Below, one piece after another: positions 44,700 to 57,473 of a DNA stretch of 64,000 bases. The DNA lies in the NCBI GenBank assembly GCA_038093975.1, contig JBBPTG010000134.1, forward strand, positions 1 to 64,000. Reading direction: 5' to 3'. Position 1 is the stretch's first letter; the number at the start of each line of letters is the position of its first letter. The translations under genes and the position numbers were made by a program. The notes below the pieces were generated by a model. The model was not told where the DNA came from. It did not search any database and saw only the letters and a list, made by a program, of their open reading frames with translations. The DNA is from Chalciporus piperatus. Taxonomy: Eukaryota; Basidiomycota; Agaricomycetes; Boletales; Boletaceae.

Positions 44700-46393
44700 A
44701 ACGGATACAATGTTTTACTGGTTCATCCGGGAAAGAAGAGACATCAGCCCGCGTATGGAGCACGAGACAGTGAATTCAGAGCACTAACCACGGACACAGA
44801 ATGTCTTGCGTTGATCCCACCGCGCAGCACTCGGCTTCCTGCTTGACGGGAATGAACTGGCGGGCGTTCCGGAAGACGGAGCTGTCGAACGGAACCAATT
44901 CTCGCTAATGATCGCCATCACGTGCCAGTCATAAACGATGATTGCACTAGTTTACTGGGGAGCGCCGCCTGCGGGGGCTGCCACCTTGCTTGCGTATGAT
45001 CCAGAGTATTATTTACATGGCAGCGTAGAACGATATGGAGCGGAACAGCAATTGGAATCACATGAAGAGCCATTCTCTTATGGCACCTCCCTCCTTGTGA
45101 CCTTCACTTCCGAAAGAATACATCTCGTTTACCCAAAACACCAAGGACCTTCCGAAGGTTGTTTGATGATACTCTCGGATGAGGAATCGATCGAGCGAAA
45201 TATGTGCCCTGTCGGTAGTGAAGAAGAAACGATTAGTCAAGCAGCGGCTAGATCACGAACCCAGCATTAACACTTCTTTGTTGCAACTCATTCAGAGCTG
45301 CCTGCGCAGTCCTGAAACATGAGATATTGATATCTCGAGGCAAAACACGGACAACGTTTGCTGTCAATATCAACACAGGTGACGAAAGTCCACAGACGAA
45401 ATTCGCACCGCAAATGTGGTCCATGTGGACGCGTTCAGTCTCTGTTCATGGACTGTCTACCCGTATCATTTGGGCTCGTATTAGACATTCGTTATAGCGA
45501 CGTGTGCACAAGAGAAAGCTCGTCGACGATTGGGTGGGTTCCGTGAGTCTCGGCCAGTCGGAGGTTTCAGTCATGGCGAGGAGGTCGCAGGGGGAAAAAA
45601 AGAACAAGCTCCTTTAATCGTCACATGTGATGTCATCAGTCGCATTTGGTCGACTTCGACATCGTTTCAATAGCGAACCGTAGAGAAGCCAACGGATGTG
45701 ATGAACAGCAAAATTTGGATTCTGAATGACGACATCAAGGACGAAATACTGTAATACACGACGAGTCTATACTAATCACGCTGAGTCTCCAAACATGACC
45801 TTACATAATTGAATCACGTGAACAAGTCACGTGAAGGTGATAAAGTCCAACCAACATGACCTTGCAAGCAAGGTAAAGTGATTTCTACAGTCCCAACATT
45901 GGTCTACCATAGTATGCTCATTGTTAGATCTACTTACAACGAAGACTGGGAGCAAGCGTGGGCGAAGAACACAGTTGGCGAAAAACTGGCATATCTCAAG
46001 ACGTCAACAACAACAGAGACGATTGCACCCCCAGAAGTTAAGCGGTCAAAAAAACCGCTATCAGAGACTTAGTTGAGCCGTCTGGACTCCGCAAGTGTTG
46101 AAGTACCAGTCGGAAGTAACTACTCTAAGACCGGTTGACCTTGGCACACGTCCTTACCAGCTGCCATTGGCGTATCGAGATGCCTTCGAGTGTAAAAGTC
46201 TAAGGAACACCCACGAAAGTGACGCCGACTATGCTCGAGTGATAGATCACACGGGAATGAAGGGACGACGCCAGAGTGTATTCCACCCTCAAACAACGCG
46301 CAGGGGAGGAATCTAATCTGTTGGAGAATCAAAAAATTGAACCGGCAACGAAAAGGATTCCTACCTAGGGTAAAGACATAAATAGCGTTTGAC
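44700..46393. other. long stretch without a supported gene
   Basis: Short frames only. Two TCACGTGA sites lie close together near 45815-45835. A plus frame at 44938-45270 has no recognisable domain. Confidence 0.45.
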
Positions 46394-47006
46394 CTACTTC
46401 AACTTGGAGAATAATTTTGGTCCGGTACAAGCCTAAAGTGGAGGTGAGGCTATGATAGGGACAACGAGAAGCACCGAACATACTTCAACGCAGTGCATCA
46501 TGCTACACATTTCAGGTTCAGCAACTAACCATACTGAGAGAACGAACTACATACTGGACTTGAGACAAACGAGCGGACCGAAGGCAGGTTAATTTAGTTG
46601 CTTGGTAGAAAAGTTTACAAGGACGTACAGCTGTTCGAAATACACATCAGTTGTTGATAGTCAGGAAACATACGGCCGACTTACAGTTCCTCCACGCAGT
46701 CTTCACCCTTGTAACCCTGTCCTGCAGAGACCTTCTCTTGACAGTGCTCAAAGTGCCGTGCTAGGGGTGCGCATTTGGCTGAGGCTTTGCATTCCTCCCG
46801 GATTATTGGGTGCAACTGAGAAGTCAAGTTGTGAATTACACAAGGACAAAAATTGGCGTAGGGCTCACATCTTCTGGCTCCTCGGCTTCTGGCTCCGGTT
46901 GTTCGACCTCTTCGACATTCGCAGATTCTGGCTCTGGCTCTGTCTCTGCAGGCGCGTCGGCGTGTACGACGGTAAGGAAGGACGAGAAAAACGACGAGAG
47001 ACTCAT
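46394..47006 (-). CDS. QCR6: cytochrome bc1 hinge protein QCR6, with a 19-nt micro-exon
   Basis: Acidic hinge subunit of respiratory complex III. Four exons, 46869-47006 (138 nt), 46685-46815 (131), 46484-46502 (19) and 46394-46432 (39), total 327 nt, giving 108 residues. Exon 1: MSLSSFFSSFLTVVHADAPA, then a Glu/Pro-rich acidic stretch (ESANVEEVEQPEPEAEEPED), as in yeast Qcr6. Exon 2: LHPIIREECKASAKCAPLA, then RHFEHCQEKV and GEDCVEEL. Exon 3 adds MMHCVE; exon 4 adds ACTGPKLFSKLK. The conserved CxxC/HC pairs that form the hinge disulphides are all present, and the APKLFxKLK-type end is characteristic. Without the micro-exon the frame does not close. Confidence 0.9.
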
Positions 47007-48525
47007 GGACGCGAGGTGCAGTTCTATTTGGCGTACAGGCCACTTTTACACTTCTATTCGCCTTCGCGAGTTTACGGGTCCAACTCTTTTGAGTGCCGAT
47101 TGAAACTAGACCAGTTTTAATCTCCGCGAGCATAGTGGTTTTCCTCTGGCAAACGTCAGGCACCCTAACTATAAACCGTATCGACGGTTTTCTTTGGGGG
47201 GGGGGCGTGCAGCTCGTGTGCTGGACGAGGCGTTGTGTCCTCTCCCAATCATGTTCACTTCGTCAATGAATACCCGTCATACCATGATCCTGCCTATTAC
47301 CCGCAGTTCGCGGGCTGTTGCTTTGATTTGGTTCCGCAATGCCCTTTCCTCCCATCTCTTCGTTTGTTCTCGGTGTCCTTGTTTTGTCGGTCATATCTTT
47401 TATGATGGGGTTGGCATTTATGTTCGTGAAGGCAATAGTTTCGTCTCTCTCCGTGCAATAAATTGAAAGTGCATCATTCACTCATTGTTCAGTACTCAGA
47501 ATCATTCAATCTAACAAATCATGGTCCGTTCCATTGGTGAGTTTCCACGCTGGTTCTCCTAGTATCCAGTTGAGCTTTATGAGCTACACCTGTCTGCCCT
47601 CACGCTTGAGAGTCGAGAGTGCGGTCTGCTCGCTTACTGCATTTGCTGTAGAAGAGCGTACAAGGGGGAAAAGAAGAAAAATGGGGTGTGGAGTCTCGTG
47701 TTCGGTTATCTGGTATGTCTCATCAGGATCTTCTTCATGAAGCGCTGGCCCCGAGTGATGGTCCCCTGATCGACAACAATGACGACATGCCAGTGGAAGT
47801 GGGGGAAGATGACTTGTAATGTAATGGCTGCCCCACCTGTTTCTCTTCTTGGTGCAGATAAACGATAAAACTCGTACTTCGTCTGGACAATGTGACTTGA
47901 GTCGACAAATTCTTGGAGCATGGGACCGCCCGCGCCGCTATGATTAACATTAAGCTTGATCACGATTCCAAATTCCAATGACGATCATCATATCTGCGGA
48001 TTGTCTGCGGATCCTTGTGCGGACCGTTATCTTCAACTGTCGCCGGTGCCAGTGTTTATCGAACAGCCCTGGGCCTGACACAATCACCACTACGCGTTCA
48101 CATGCCAGCTGAGTTGTGTGCCAGACCGCTTGTGCTAGGACTATGATAACCTAAAAATATCCTTATCGTGCACACGGAGGAAACTCGACTGAGCCAGTGG
48201 CCCCCTCAAAGAAGGTGAGCTTCTCGACACTCTTAGGATTTTTTTCTCAGAATCATGCAATGGTATTTAAACACGACCAGGGCACACTGAAGGGGAGTTC
48301 TTCTGGACTGTCCGTGCATTCTAGTCCGTCTCGTAGCTCGCGGTTTCTCCGAGACAAACCACTGGCAGGACAGACCACTCCTCTATCTTATCGCCCGGCA
48401 AGGACTCCAGCTTTGACATTCTAGCGCACCTGACACTATCTCCCGTTCCGGATACAGATATTGGGACTAGATAAAACTCGGACTGCCGTGGTTTACTATC
48501 CCCCCATCCACTCTCTCGCCCCAAG
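47007..48525. other. no supported gene
   Basis: Contains a run of G at about 47196-47206. A possible tiny spliced frame starts at 47521 (MVRSI, then an intron with gtgagt), but no product is recognised. Confidence 0.4.
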
Positions 48526-51391
48526 ATGGACACAGCTATCCACGAGAGAGGCCCCGTTCACGACTACGATCGACCCCCTTCTGACTCGGACGTGAAGGAG
48601 AAATCGAGCGTGGAGGCAGATATCGTCTCTGTCGAACAGCAAGAGAGTATCGACTTTCCTCAAGCTATCAACACAGATGACCCCTTCCCCATTGATCCTG
48701 ACGCTCCAGTTGAGGAGAGGCAGTTTACGATCCGTGCAACCGTTGTTGGTTGTGGTCTCGGTGCCATCATTGCAGCCAGTAACGTATATCTTGGATTGAA
48801 GGTCTGAACTCCTTAGAATGCAACGCAATTCTTTTGATCTAATATCCTCTCACTGACAGACTGGTTGGACCTTTGGCGCTTCTCTCTTCGGTGCAATCTT
48901 CGGCTTCGCTATTTTGAAACCGCTGTCCAAATCCTTCCCCTCTTGGCTCGGAGGTGGTTATTTCGGTCCCAAGGAGAACAATGTAGCGCAAGCAGCTGCG
49001 ACCGCAGCTGGATCCCTTGGGTTGCTCTTCACCTCCGGTTTCCCGGCCGCTTATCAACTTGGATTGCTCCAGTCCACTCCAAGCCAAGACATCGGCCGTC
49101 TCATCACATTCACGATTTGCTGCGCATTCTTTGGGATTGCCTTTTCCGTCACGCTTCGCAAATTCTATATCCTCAAGCTCAAGCTCGTCTTCCCGTCCGG
49201 CGTAGCTGCTGCCTACACTATTCAATCCTTGCATGTCGGGAAGAATGCAGCGCTGGAGGCAGGCAAAAAGACGAAAGCACTTTTCATTTCTTTCTGTCTT
49301 GCAATCATGCTCCGAGTGGTCAGCGAGTATGCCCCCGGGATTCTATGGGACTGGCATATTTTCTATACGCTGAACAGAATTGGCTGGACTTCCGCCATCG
49401 CTGTAGAGAGCTGGGTTAGTGCAAATTTTGAATTTCGCACTTTTTTCTCGTGTAAACTGACATCCATTTGATAGGGATGGATTTGGGAATGGACCCCAGC
49501 CTTCATTGGCGTGGGGATGTTGACGGGTCTAAATGCTTCCTTCAGTTTCCTGGGTGGTGTAGGTGTTTCGTACCACTTTACTTATCACTGAATGATAACC
49601 AACCCCCGCTTTTAGAGTGTTATGGCATGGGGTGTCATTGGGCCCATTATTGTCAGTCAAGGAATTGTGAGTATCCATGCACCGCATCGTCTATTCCCTG
49701 TCTTATGATTGCGTAGGCTTTTGGTATTGCTGCGAACCCCAACGTTCCCGGTTACATGAATTACTTTGCTATGTAAGTCGCTTTCCGAGGCCGATTGTTC
49801 ACATGTTCACATTTCCATCAGGACGCTTGACGATCCAATCAATGCCCCCTCGCCTCGTTACTGGATGGTAAGCATCGTCATATGGTGGTGTCGCTTCACC
49901 TGACCAAATCGACGATATTTAGGTTTGGCCCGGAACCATGATGTTGCTCTGTTCCAGTTTTGCCGAGGTAGCGTGTAATGGGAGGTCTATCTACATGGCT
50001 CTTCGGGGGATGGTCACCACCCTCACCGAGAAGTTCCAGAAGCGTTCCTTCGATGGGGTAAAGGAGAAGGACGAATTCTTCGACCCCGTCCCAGAGCACG
50101 AACAAGTGCCTCTATGGTTGTGGGGCTCAGTACTCGTCGCAAGCATCATCCTCAGCTGTGTGGTTATGGGCGTTCAATTCGGTCAAAACGTCGGCATTAC
50201 ACTACTCGGTAAGGGATACTTGAGCCCTGGTTCGCTGTTCATTTACTCATCGCATTTCCAGCCATCGTATTCTCTTTCATCTTCAGTTTCATTGGGTCAG
50301 AGAGTTGTGGGCGCACGAACATCACCCCAGTCACCGCAATCGGTAAGTTTGCTTTTTCACTCGTTGTGTTATAGACACCCTAACTGTGAGATAGGTAATG
50401 CGTCTCAACTCGTTTTCGGCGGTATCGGCAAGGGAAGCGGTTACCAACCCAAACGAAATGAGCTTCTTAACTTGCTTTCGGGAATGTTGGCGCTCGGTGC
50501 CTCAGAGCAAGGTATGCGCTACGTTCGTCCATACGAGATTTGACGCTCATTCTTCACGAAAGCCGCCGACATGATTGTGGATCTGAAGGCTGCCCATCTT
50601 TTGCGCTCCTCACCGAGAGCCGTTTTCTATGCGCAGCTATGTGGTGCCGTCGTATCCGTGTTCATGTCTGTCGGGGTCTATGTCGTGTTCTCCGCGGCAT
50701 ATCCTTGTATCAACAGTCTTGCCTTCGATACGTGCAACTTCCCAATCCCTGATGTCCAGTCCTGGAGGGTAAGTCCTTAAATGAGCCATCCTGACTCGAT
50801 TATTAACGCAGATGATAGGCTGTTGCAACTGCCGTGTCTGCGGCAACGTTGCCTATCCCACACACCTCTGGTTTCGCCGCAATCGGGCTCGGAGTTGCGT
50901 CTTTCGCGACAGTCGTGGCAAAGTATACCATCATACCCCCCAAATACCACAACATGATCCCGTGCGTATCCCATGATGACCTGGGTTTCGTAATGCTCAC
51001 CTCTACCCGGGAACAGGAACTTCAATGCTATGGGAATTGCGTTCATCATGAGTAGGTCTCTCGAACTCCAAGACTCGATGTGTTACTGACGCGTATATGC
51101 AGATGTCAGCACATACCCCTTGGCCATGTGCTTCGGATCAGTCATCGCGTTTTTCTGGAGAAGAATGTGAGTTCGCTGCCGGTCTGAGGTAAAATATGCC
51201 CTAACGCTGAGATCACCCCATCCGATAGGTCCTTCAAAAACTACCAGTTGTACTGCTTCGCAATTGCCACCGGCTTCATCGCTGGAGAGGGACTTGGTGG
51301 GATCTTCAATGCCATTTTGACTATCGCGGGTGTTTCGGGAGCTACGTACGGGACTGCGGCTGGTTGCCCTGGTGGTGTGTACTGTGGTTAA
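48526..51391 (+). CDS. OPT-family oligopeptide/metal-chelate transporter
   Basis: Plasma- or vacuolar-membrane proton-coupled transporter. The cytosolic N-terminus is acidic (to VEERQFTIRATVVGCGLGAI). Membrane segments follow with OPT landmarks: IIAASNVYLGLK, TGWTFGASLFGAIFGFAILK, KENNVAQAAATAAGSLGLLF (the NxxxQ-type motif), SGFPAAYQLGLL and LKLVFPSGVAAAYTIQSLH. Then come WEWTPAFIGVGMLTGLNASF, VMAWGVIGPIIVSQGI, SSFAEVACNGRSIYMALRG, and FSFIGSESCGRTNITPVTAI. After QLVFGG comes the segment KAAHLLRSSPRAVFYAQLCG. The end is GVSGATYGTAAGCPGGVYCG at 51391. About twelve introns of 50-60 nt. The sequence is closest in layout to the YSL/peptide branch of OPT; the substrate is not predictable here. No lesion found. 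Confidence 0.88.
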
Positions 51392-51742
51392 GAGGGGTTT
51401 GGGGCGTTTAATACCCTGCGATGATTTTCGATTTTCATGAATGATTAGAACAATACTTAGATACGTTTGTATAACCAGTTACGAATCTTCTTATAACATC
51501 AATTTTGGCGCAAAACGTGTTGGGTGCTATTGGGTTGCTACAGGAGTAAGGGGCTGTGTGACATCATGTGCCCACAACGCTAGCACGCGCACGCCGCAAT
51601 AACGACGCTACTCAGCGACGTTCTAACCCAGACCACGACTTTGATGTTCAATCGCTTGAATCAAGTCCGCACTGCTTTAGTCTCACTCGCCACGAAAGGA
51701 TTATCAAGCCCAGGGGTCGACGTTTCGCACTATCGCTCCGCA

Positions 51743-52440
51743 ATGACCTCAGGTATGCAGGACCGTTAGTTGGACGGCTGCCCTATCTCAAAGATAAATG
51801 TGATAGCATCGCAGAAGCCTGAAATCGCCACGTTCGCATCTGGTTGTTTCTGGGGAGTGGAGCATATCTTCCTGAAACATTATCCACCCACCGAGAACAA
51901 GGGAATCTTGAAGACCGCCGTCGGGTATACAGGAGGCAAAGAGTCATCGCTCAATCCAAGTTACTCGGAAGTGTGTACCGGAAAGACGAACCACGCGGAG
52001 GCGCTGAGAATCGAGTTCGATCCGACTATCGTCTCGTACGACGAACTCGTCGGTGGGAACCTTGTTGTTGTCGTCGCATCCACTGCATCGAGCTGATTTG
52101 GATACGTCTCAGAGTTCTTCTATCGCACGCATGATCCGACGACGTTGAACAGCCAGGGAGCAGACAGTGGCACTCGTACGTGCTTGATTTCGTTCCAAAA
52201 TGCGGTGCCCTGAAATAGGCTTTTAGAATATCGATCCATGATCTTCACCCACAGCGCCGAGCAGGAAAGCATCGCGAAACGTGTTACGGAGGAGGTTCAA
52301 GCAAAGCATTTTACACCCAAAGGGAAGAGAATTAGGTTGTCGAAGGGGGACCTTGGTGGGATGCAGAAGAGTACCACCAACTGTATCTCTTCAAGAACCC
52401 GACAGGATACCAGTGTCCGACTCACAGATTGCACTGGTGA
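51743..52440 (+). pseudogene. msrA: peptide methionine sulfoxide reductase A, apparent 2-bp frameshift
   Basis: Repairs oxidised methionine. Exon 1 (MTS, 51743-51752) joins after tgatag at 51807 to ASQKPEIATFASGCFWGVEH, holding the catalytic Cys in GCFWG. Then TAVGYTGGKESSLNPSYSEV, CTGKTNHAEALRIEFDP and YDELV, an intron, and FFYRTHDPTTLNSQGADSGT. After a second intron ending cttttag comes QYRSMIFTHSAEQE. After HFTPKGKRI the frame fails. Two extra bases near 52333 (attAGgttgtc) shift it, while the correct sequence VVEGGPWWDAEEYHQLYLF, then NPTGYQCPTHRLHW, continues in another frame to the stop at 52440. Either a recent null mutation or a sequencing error; everything else is intact. Confidence 0.82.
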
Positions 52441-53403
52441 AAGATTCTTACATCTAGTACAGGATATACTTCTTTCCAAGAGTCATGTATGAGATGGAGA
52501 TGGATTGTACACATGTATTGGTAGCAAGTAGGAAATTTCGACTAATTCAACCACAAAGAACGCCATCAGAGGAATGAAAAGCCCGTCCCTTTACAATGTA
52601 ACAAGGAGAGTGGTGCCGAACGGGCGATGTCAAAGCGAACCCATCGTTGAAACGAGGGTAAGCTCAACTCTCTGCACCGTCGTTTCTCTTCATTGGCGTT
52701 TTTGATTGTGGAAGAATCGAAGGAATCAACACCGCAAAAGACCAACCTTATAGTCTGTACGCGTGGGAACAGATTACATGTACACCCCTGTCAACGATCG
52801 ATCTTTGAACTTTGAACGTTAACCTTCAGCGCGTTCAAGTTGAATGCCAAAGGTACAACTGATACCGCTGGCAACAATGTTCCGAGCTCGGGGGGTGGGG
52901 GGGGAGCTACGCGGAAGTCATGAACGGTGTACTGATATTACCCAAGGTATTTTAGGATCACATTTTCCTGGTTATCCGGCTGATATTCGCATCCACATCA
53001 GACAAAAACCTGGATGCAAAATCGGTGGGGCTCGCATCCGACCAAGGATTTGAGAACGTGATATGTGTACGCCCGTTTGTTTGCTTGAGTCCGAGGCAGG
53101 TTAACACTTCCTGCCTATTAATAATTTATCTGCTTATATAACGACATATGTAAGTTACGTGGAAGCAAGCTTCCCCCATGAGACTTGAAATAACTCGAAT
53201 AGCGACATCGACATGCAAGCGGGGTGCAAAGTACCGGAGAACAACCCAGTCCACTCGTTTCTGGCCAAATGTGACCCCAAGGCGGAGATATATGTCACAC
53301 ACATCGACGACTCTGCCAATGCATACAACCGAAAGTAGGTCGAATCCGAGTTCTTGCGCTCTTTGAGAGTCAGTCCTGACGATGTCCCAGACTTCACTTT
53401 CTG
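52441..53403. other. no gene seen
   Basis: Includes a G-rich run (about 52890-52906). Short frames only. Confidence 0.45.
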
Positions 53404-54270
53404 ATGCAGCTGGGGATGAACCTGGTCTGGTCATCCCTACTTCTCCGACGTGCTTACGGGGGATTAGCTCGTTATGGTGTCTGGTTCGTCGTTGGCAAGC
53501 TCATGCCTAAATGGGGCGCGAGTGCTCCGAGCTTCAGCTGGGGACTCCTCGGAAATCTTTTCTTGGACCTGTTCATCTTCCTTGTTCTGGTTCCCCTCGT
53601 ACGCGAATTCGCCAGCGGTGTCGCCGTGATGCGCTGGCATCACGGGTTCCCCAAGGAGGAAGTTATCTTCCGCAAACCAAGCCAGTCAACCATTGGAAGT
53701 GTCGTCTCAGAGGCACCGGAGAAGAGGGATGCAGTCATGAAGGACCTTCTTCGTCGCGCCGTTGACCCTGAGGAGATGAAGACCGCATCGTTTGGTTTGC
53801 CATGGGAAGAGTGGGTGTATGACTACAAGGTTATGGCGGCCGCCTGCGAAATGGACAAGAAAGGCGTTATTATCGCGAAGACATGGGAGTTGTGTGTTTG
53901 GATGAAGATGAAGGATGGATGGAGTGCCATCGAACAGGGCAAGGAACACGATGTCCAAAACCAGGTAGGCATGATGGAGAAGCTCAGGGTAAGTTGGTGC
54001 AATGACAGAATTACCTTCGTCACTCACGATACACCGTACACTTAGGATCGACTACGAGCTATGGGCAAGATGCATGTTTTCAACCAGATGATGGAGGTCA
54101 TTCAGGTGAAAACCATGTCAAAGGAAGGAACGCCGTTGCCAGTAACGGAAGATGTCGATGCGATTATTGCCGACATATTCAAGCGCAATGATGTGGATTT
54201 CGAGAAGCTGACGAGCGAGCTCTCTACTCCCCCCGCTCGTTTCGCCAACGTTTCAAAGAAGAATGATTGA
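53404..54270 (+). CDS. hypothetical protein with one membrane segment
   Basis: Not recognised. The ATG at 53404 opens a 213-codon exon, joined by an intron (about 53990-54043) to a second exon ending at 54270. One hydrophobic helix (GLLGNLFLDLFIFLVLVPLV) is followed by a soluble charged region (PWEEWVYDYKVMAAACEMDK, VWMKMKDGWSAIEQGKEHD) and the end RLRAMGKMHVFNQMMEVIQV, then DVDAIIADIFKRNDVDFEKL. The frame may continue upstream in another exon, since the first residues look mid-protein. Confidence 0.6.
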
Positions 54271-54708
54271 CTGGAAACATGGTATGCTACGGGACAGATA
54301 TTCACACCCAATTACTCAACAATATCTTCGCCAGGGGCACCGGTCATCATACTTAGGAACCGTGTGTATGCTATCTTGCTGTTTTGATGTTTCGTGGAGT
54401 ACTTCTTGATCTTTGGTCCGTCGGGCCGAGAGTCCCATGCGGGTGACGAACTTGGCAGAGATATGCAGTTGCTTGAGTTGAGGTGTGCTTCGCTGTTGAT
54501 CTCTCCTGATACCTTATGACCATTGGCGTTATCTCTCAGTTGCCGTAATAGCCTTGTTTTGGCCAAACTGTCTTCTCACGCAGACGGTTGTGGACTATCT
54601 ACGTGCTGTTATCTACTCCGTGACCTTCTTTCCCTTACCGTGGAGTAGCGCCGTTCCACGTATAAGAATGGCTATCGTATGCGGGTTTGAGCATAACCCA
54701 TCACACAC

Positions 54709-57105
54709 ATGCGCCGCGTCTCTTCCAACGCAGCCTCAGCAGACAGCAGCGAGCCAGAGAAGCAGGATCACCTGCCACGAAGCCATGGACATGCACTGGC
54801 CAAGAAAGAGGTTGATACTGGTGCTCAGATAGTTGCTGGCTTGTCAGAGGACTTGGATCCCGCCGAAGCAGTGCGCGTTCGGTGAGTGGAATAATTTTGA
54901 TTGTTGTCACTTTCTCATAGGACATTCAGGAAGAAGATCGATTACCATATTATGCCAATGATGTGCAGTGCGTTCTCTGCTTCATAGCTGAAAGTGATCG
55001 TCACTCACCAACCCATCATGCAGCTCTTTACTGGTGTGTGGTGTTGTCGCTCCTTGCGCGGGTGCTAAATCTATTGGTGGGATAAGGGTTCAGTTTATGG
55101 ATAAAACCACCCTTGGTAGTTCAGCCATCCTTGGCATCCAGTGAGATTCTCGCCCTGTTTGGTCTGGAGCTTCTCTAACAAGTGACAGGCAAGGCACACA
55201 TCTCACGACGAACCAGTGCGTACAAATGAAGCTTCTGTTGCTATGGGCTCGACTTATAAACGTCACTCCACAGGTACAATTGGTACTGTTCATTCTCAAG
55301 TCATCGCTTGCCTCCTGCTGACGATCATCCTATCAGGCTCGGCACGATTTTCTACATCAGTTATTTCCTATTTGAATACCCCCAGAATCTCGCCCTTCAG
55401 CGGTTCCCCGTCGGAAGATGGATGAGGCAGGTGTCATATGATCACTGCGTCACCCCACACTGACCCCTTTTGAATCATAGTCTGAATATCTTCGTTTGGG
55501 GAATCGCTTTGATCTGCCAAGCCGCGTGCAAAAACTTCGCAGGACTGTTCGTGTGCCGACTCTTCCTTGGCATGTGTGAGGGATCCATCACTGCGGGTTT
55601 CATGATCGTCAGTTCGATGTTCTATACCCGTAACGAGCAAACATTACGAGTTGGGTATTGGTGTGAGTATGCTTCGTCCTCTCGCATTACCATGCTAATA
55701 AGATTTAGTCTTGATGAATGGAACAGGTAAACCGGTTCCATTGGTCCAGGATGGTGCTGACTTGCACCCCAGCACAAATTTTGAGCGGATTTATCAGCTT
55801 TGGGTCCTTGCACATTCATACCGCAGGATTCGCGCCTTGGCAATGGTGAGGCTCGGTCACTGTGACATCTGGATATGTACTGACTGCCTTGGAGGTTGAT
55901 GGTCATCACGGGACTCATCACGCTCATCATGGCGGTGACTTATTGGTATTGCTGACTTATAGGTCTGTGACTTTGGCTTATCTCCCTCCTATAGGTTCCT
56001 CTTTCCCGATTCTCCCACCACCGCGTGGTTCCTCACGCCGAGCGAGCGTGTGACAGCTGTTCTGAGGCTAAAGGTCGGAACATCACGACAAGTGTACAGC
56101 CAGCTAATTACTGAAGAACTCCCTAGGAGAACCAAACTGGTGTGGAGAACAAACACTTCAAGAAAGAACAGTCAGTACCCAAATGTCGACACCGAGTTGG
56201 TGCTGACGTTTGAGTCAAGGATGATAGAAGCCTTGTTGGATCCCAAGACATGGCTCTTCGCACTCTTCTCCGCGCTGAACAACGTCCCCAACTCGCTTAC
56301 GAACCAGAGACAGATCATCATCTCTTCCTTTGGTTTCAGTTACCTCCAAACGACACTTCTTGGATGTGTCGATGGACTGATTGAAATTCTGACGATCTTC
56401 ACTGGTGTAACGATCGCTGCCCGGATTTCGAACAGCCGTGCCTATGTCGGGGCGATATATGCCATTCCGACTTGGATTGGCGTGTTGATGATCGAGCTTT
56501 TGCCATGGACCAATCAGGTCGGACTGCTCTTCGGCATTTGGCTTGTGGATCTTGGAACCACTAATTTTGTCTTATCGTTGTCCTGGTTGACGAGCGTCAC
56601 AGCCGGACACACCAAGAGGGTTCGTGGCCTTCGATTGCGACTTGCCGTGGCCATTCTTACAGATGATACAGGTGACCACGAACGCAATCATGCTTGGTGC
56701 GTATTGTGTTGGAAACTCGGTGGGCCCCTTCATGTGGCAGGCGAAGTATAAGCCAAGGTAAGCCCGTTTCAATCCTGCTCAGCTTTGTTTTCAAGCAAAG
56801 TTTTGTCCAGGAATCGTGTCCCTTGGGTCATCATCGGCATCTGTTACGTCATCTGCCCAGTTCTACTGCTCCTCCTTCGTTACATACTCAATCGAGAGAA
56901 CAAGCGACGTGATGCTGAACCTGTCGAGGAGGATGAGGAATACTTTATCGAGAAGGAGATGGCGGACGGGACGATCGCGCAGGTGAAGGTGGACAAGGTA
57001 CGGGCTTCGAATTTTATCGTACACGATCGAGGCAGGCTAACTACCTGACAGGAATTCATGGACTTGACGGACAGACAGAATCGGGATTTCAGATACGTTC
57101 TCTGA
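54709..57105 (+). CDS. MFS anion:cation symporter (Dal5/allantoate permease-like)
   Basis: Twelve-helix permease of the family that takes up nicotinate, pantothenate, biotin or ureides. The start at 54709 (MRRVSSNAASADSSEPEKQD) leads through AGLSEDLDPAEAVRV to the helix-1 block FRKKIDYHIMPMMCTLYWVQ and FMDKTTLGSSAILGI. Next are THLTTNQYNWLGTIFYISYF and LFEYPQNLALQRFPVGRWMS, the family signature. LNIFVWGIALICQAACKNFA and RLFLGMCEGSITAGFMIVSS follow. The second half has ALFSALNNVPNSLTNQRQII and GIWLVDLGTTNF. A cytosolic tail ends DFRYVL at 57105. About twelve small introns; one begins GC (ATGAG/gcaggt, about 55427). No frame break remains after joining. Confidence 0.87.
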
Positions 57106-57473
57106 GGGTGGCGTTTATGTCGGTGAGTAAACGCGAACCGATTCCTGGAGGGTGTCGGGGAAGTTGATGCCGACAACCATGACGTAGCTTCCAATGAGGA
57201 GATGTAATATTATCGGACGGATGAAAGAATTGTACTTTTATAAGGTTGGGTTTTCCGGAGATGGTTTATCGATACCCTTTGCTGGATTCGAACTTGTGGA
57301 TTCAGATAGCGAATAATGGGTCAGCTGCCCCGACCAGTGAAGCGTACCCCACCGTCTCTCGTTGCATTCTCTCACGAGGTAAACACGAGGAGAAACGAGT
57401 CAACAGCAGGCTACTAACACGTGGCACACACCTTAACCACACGAGTCAACAGGACCAGTGTGAACTGAACAAA

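Noticed and set aside
46020..46060. 5S rRNA-like words (gaagttaagcggt)
   Set aside because: Only about a dozen bases resemble 5S rRNA; no flanking 5S structure.
57276..57300. tRNA B-box-like ttcgaatcc on the minus strand
   Set aside because: No A box, anticodon stem or acceptor stem can be built around it.
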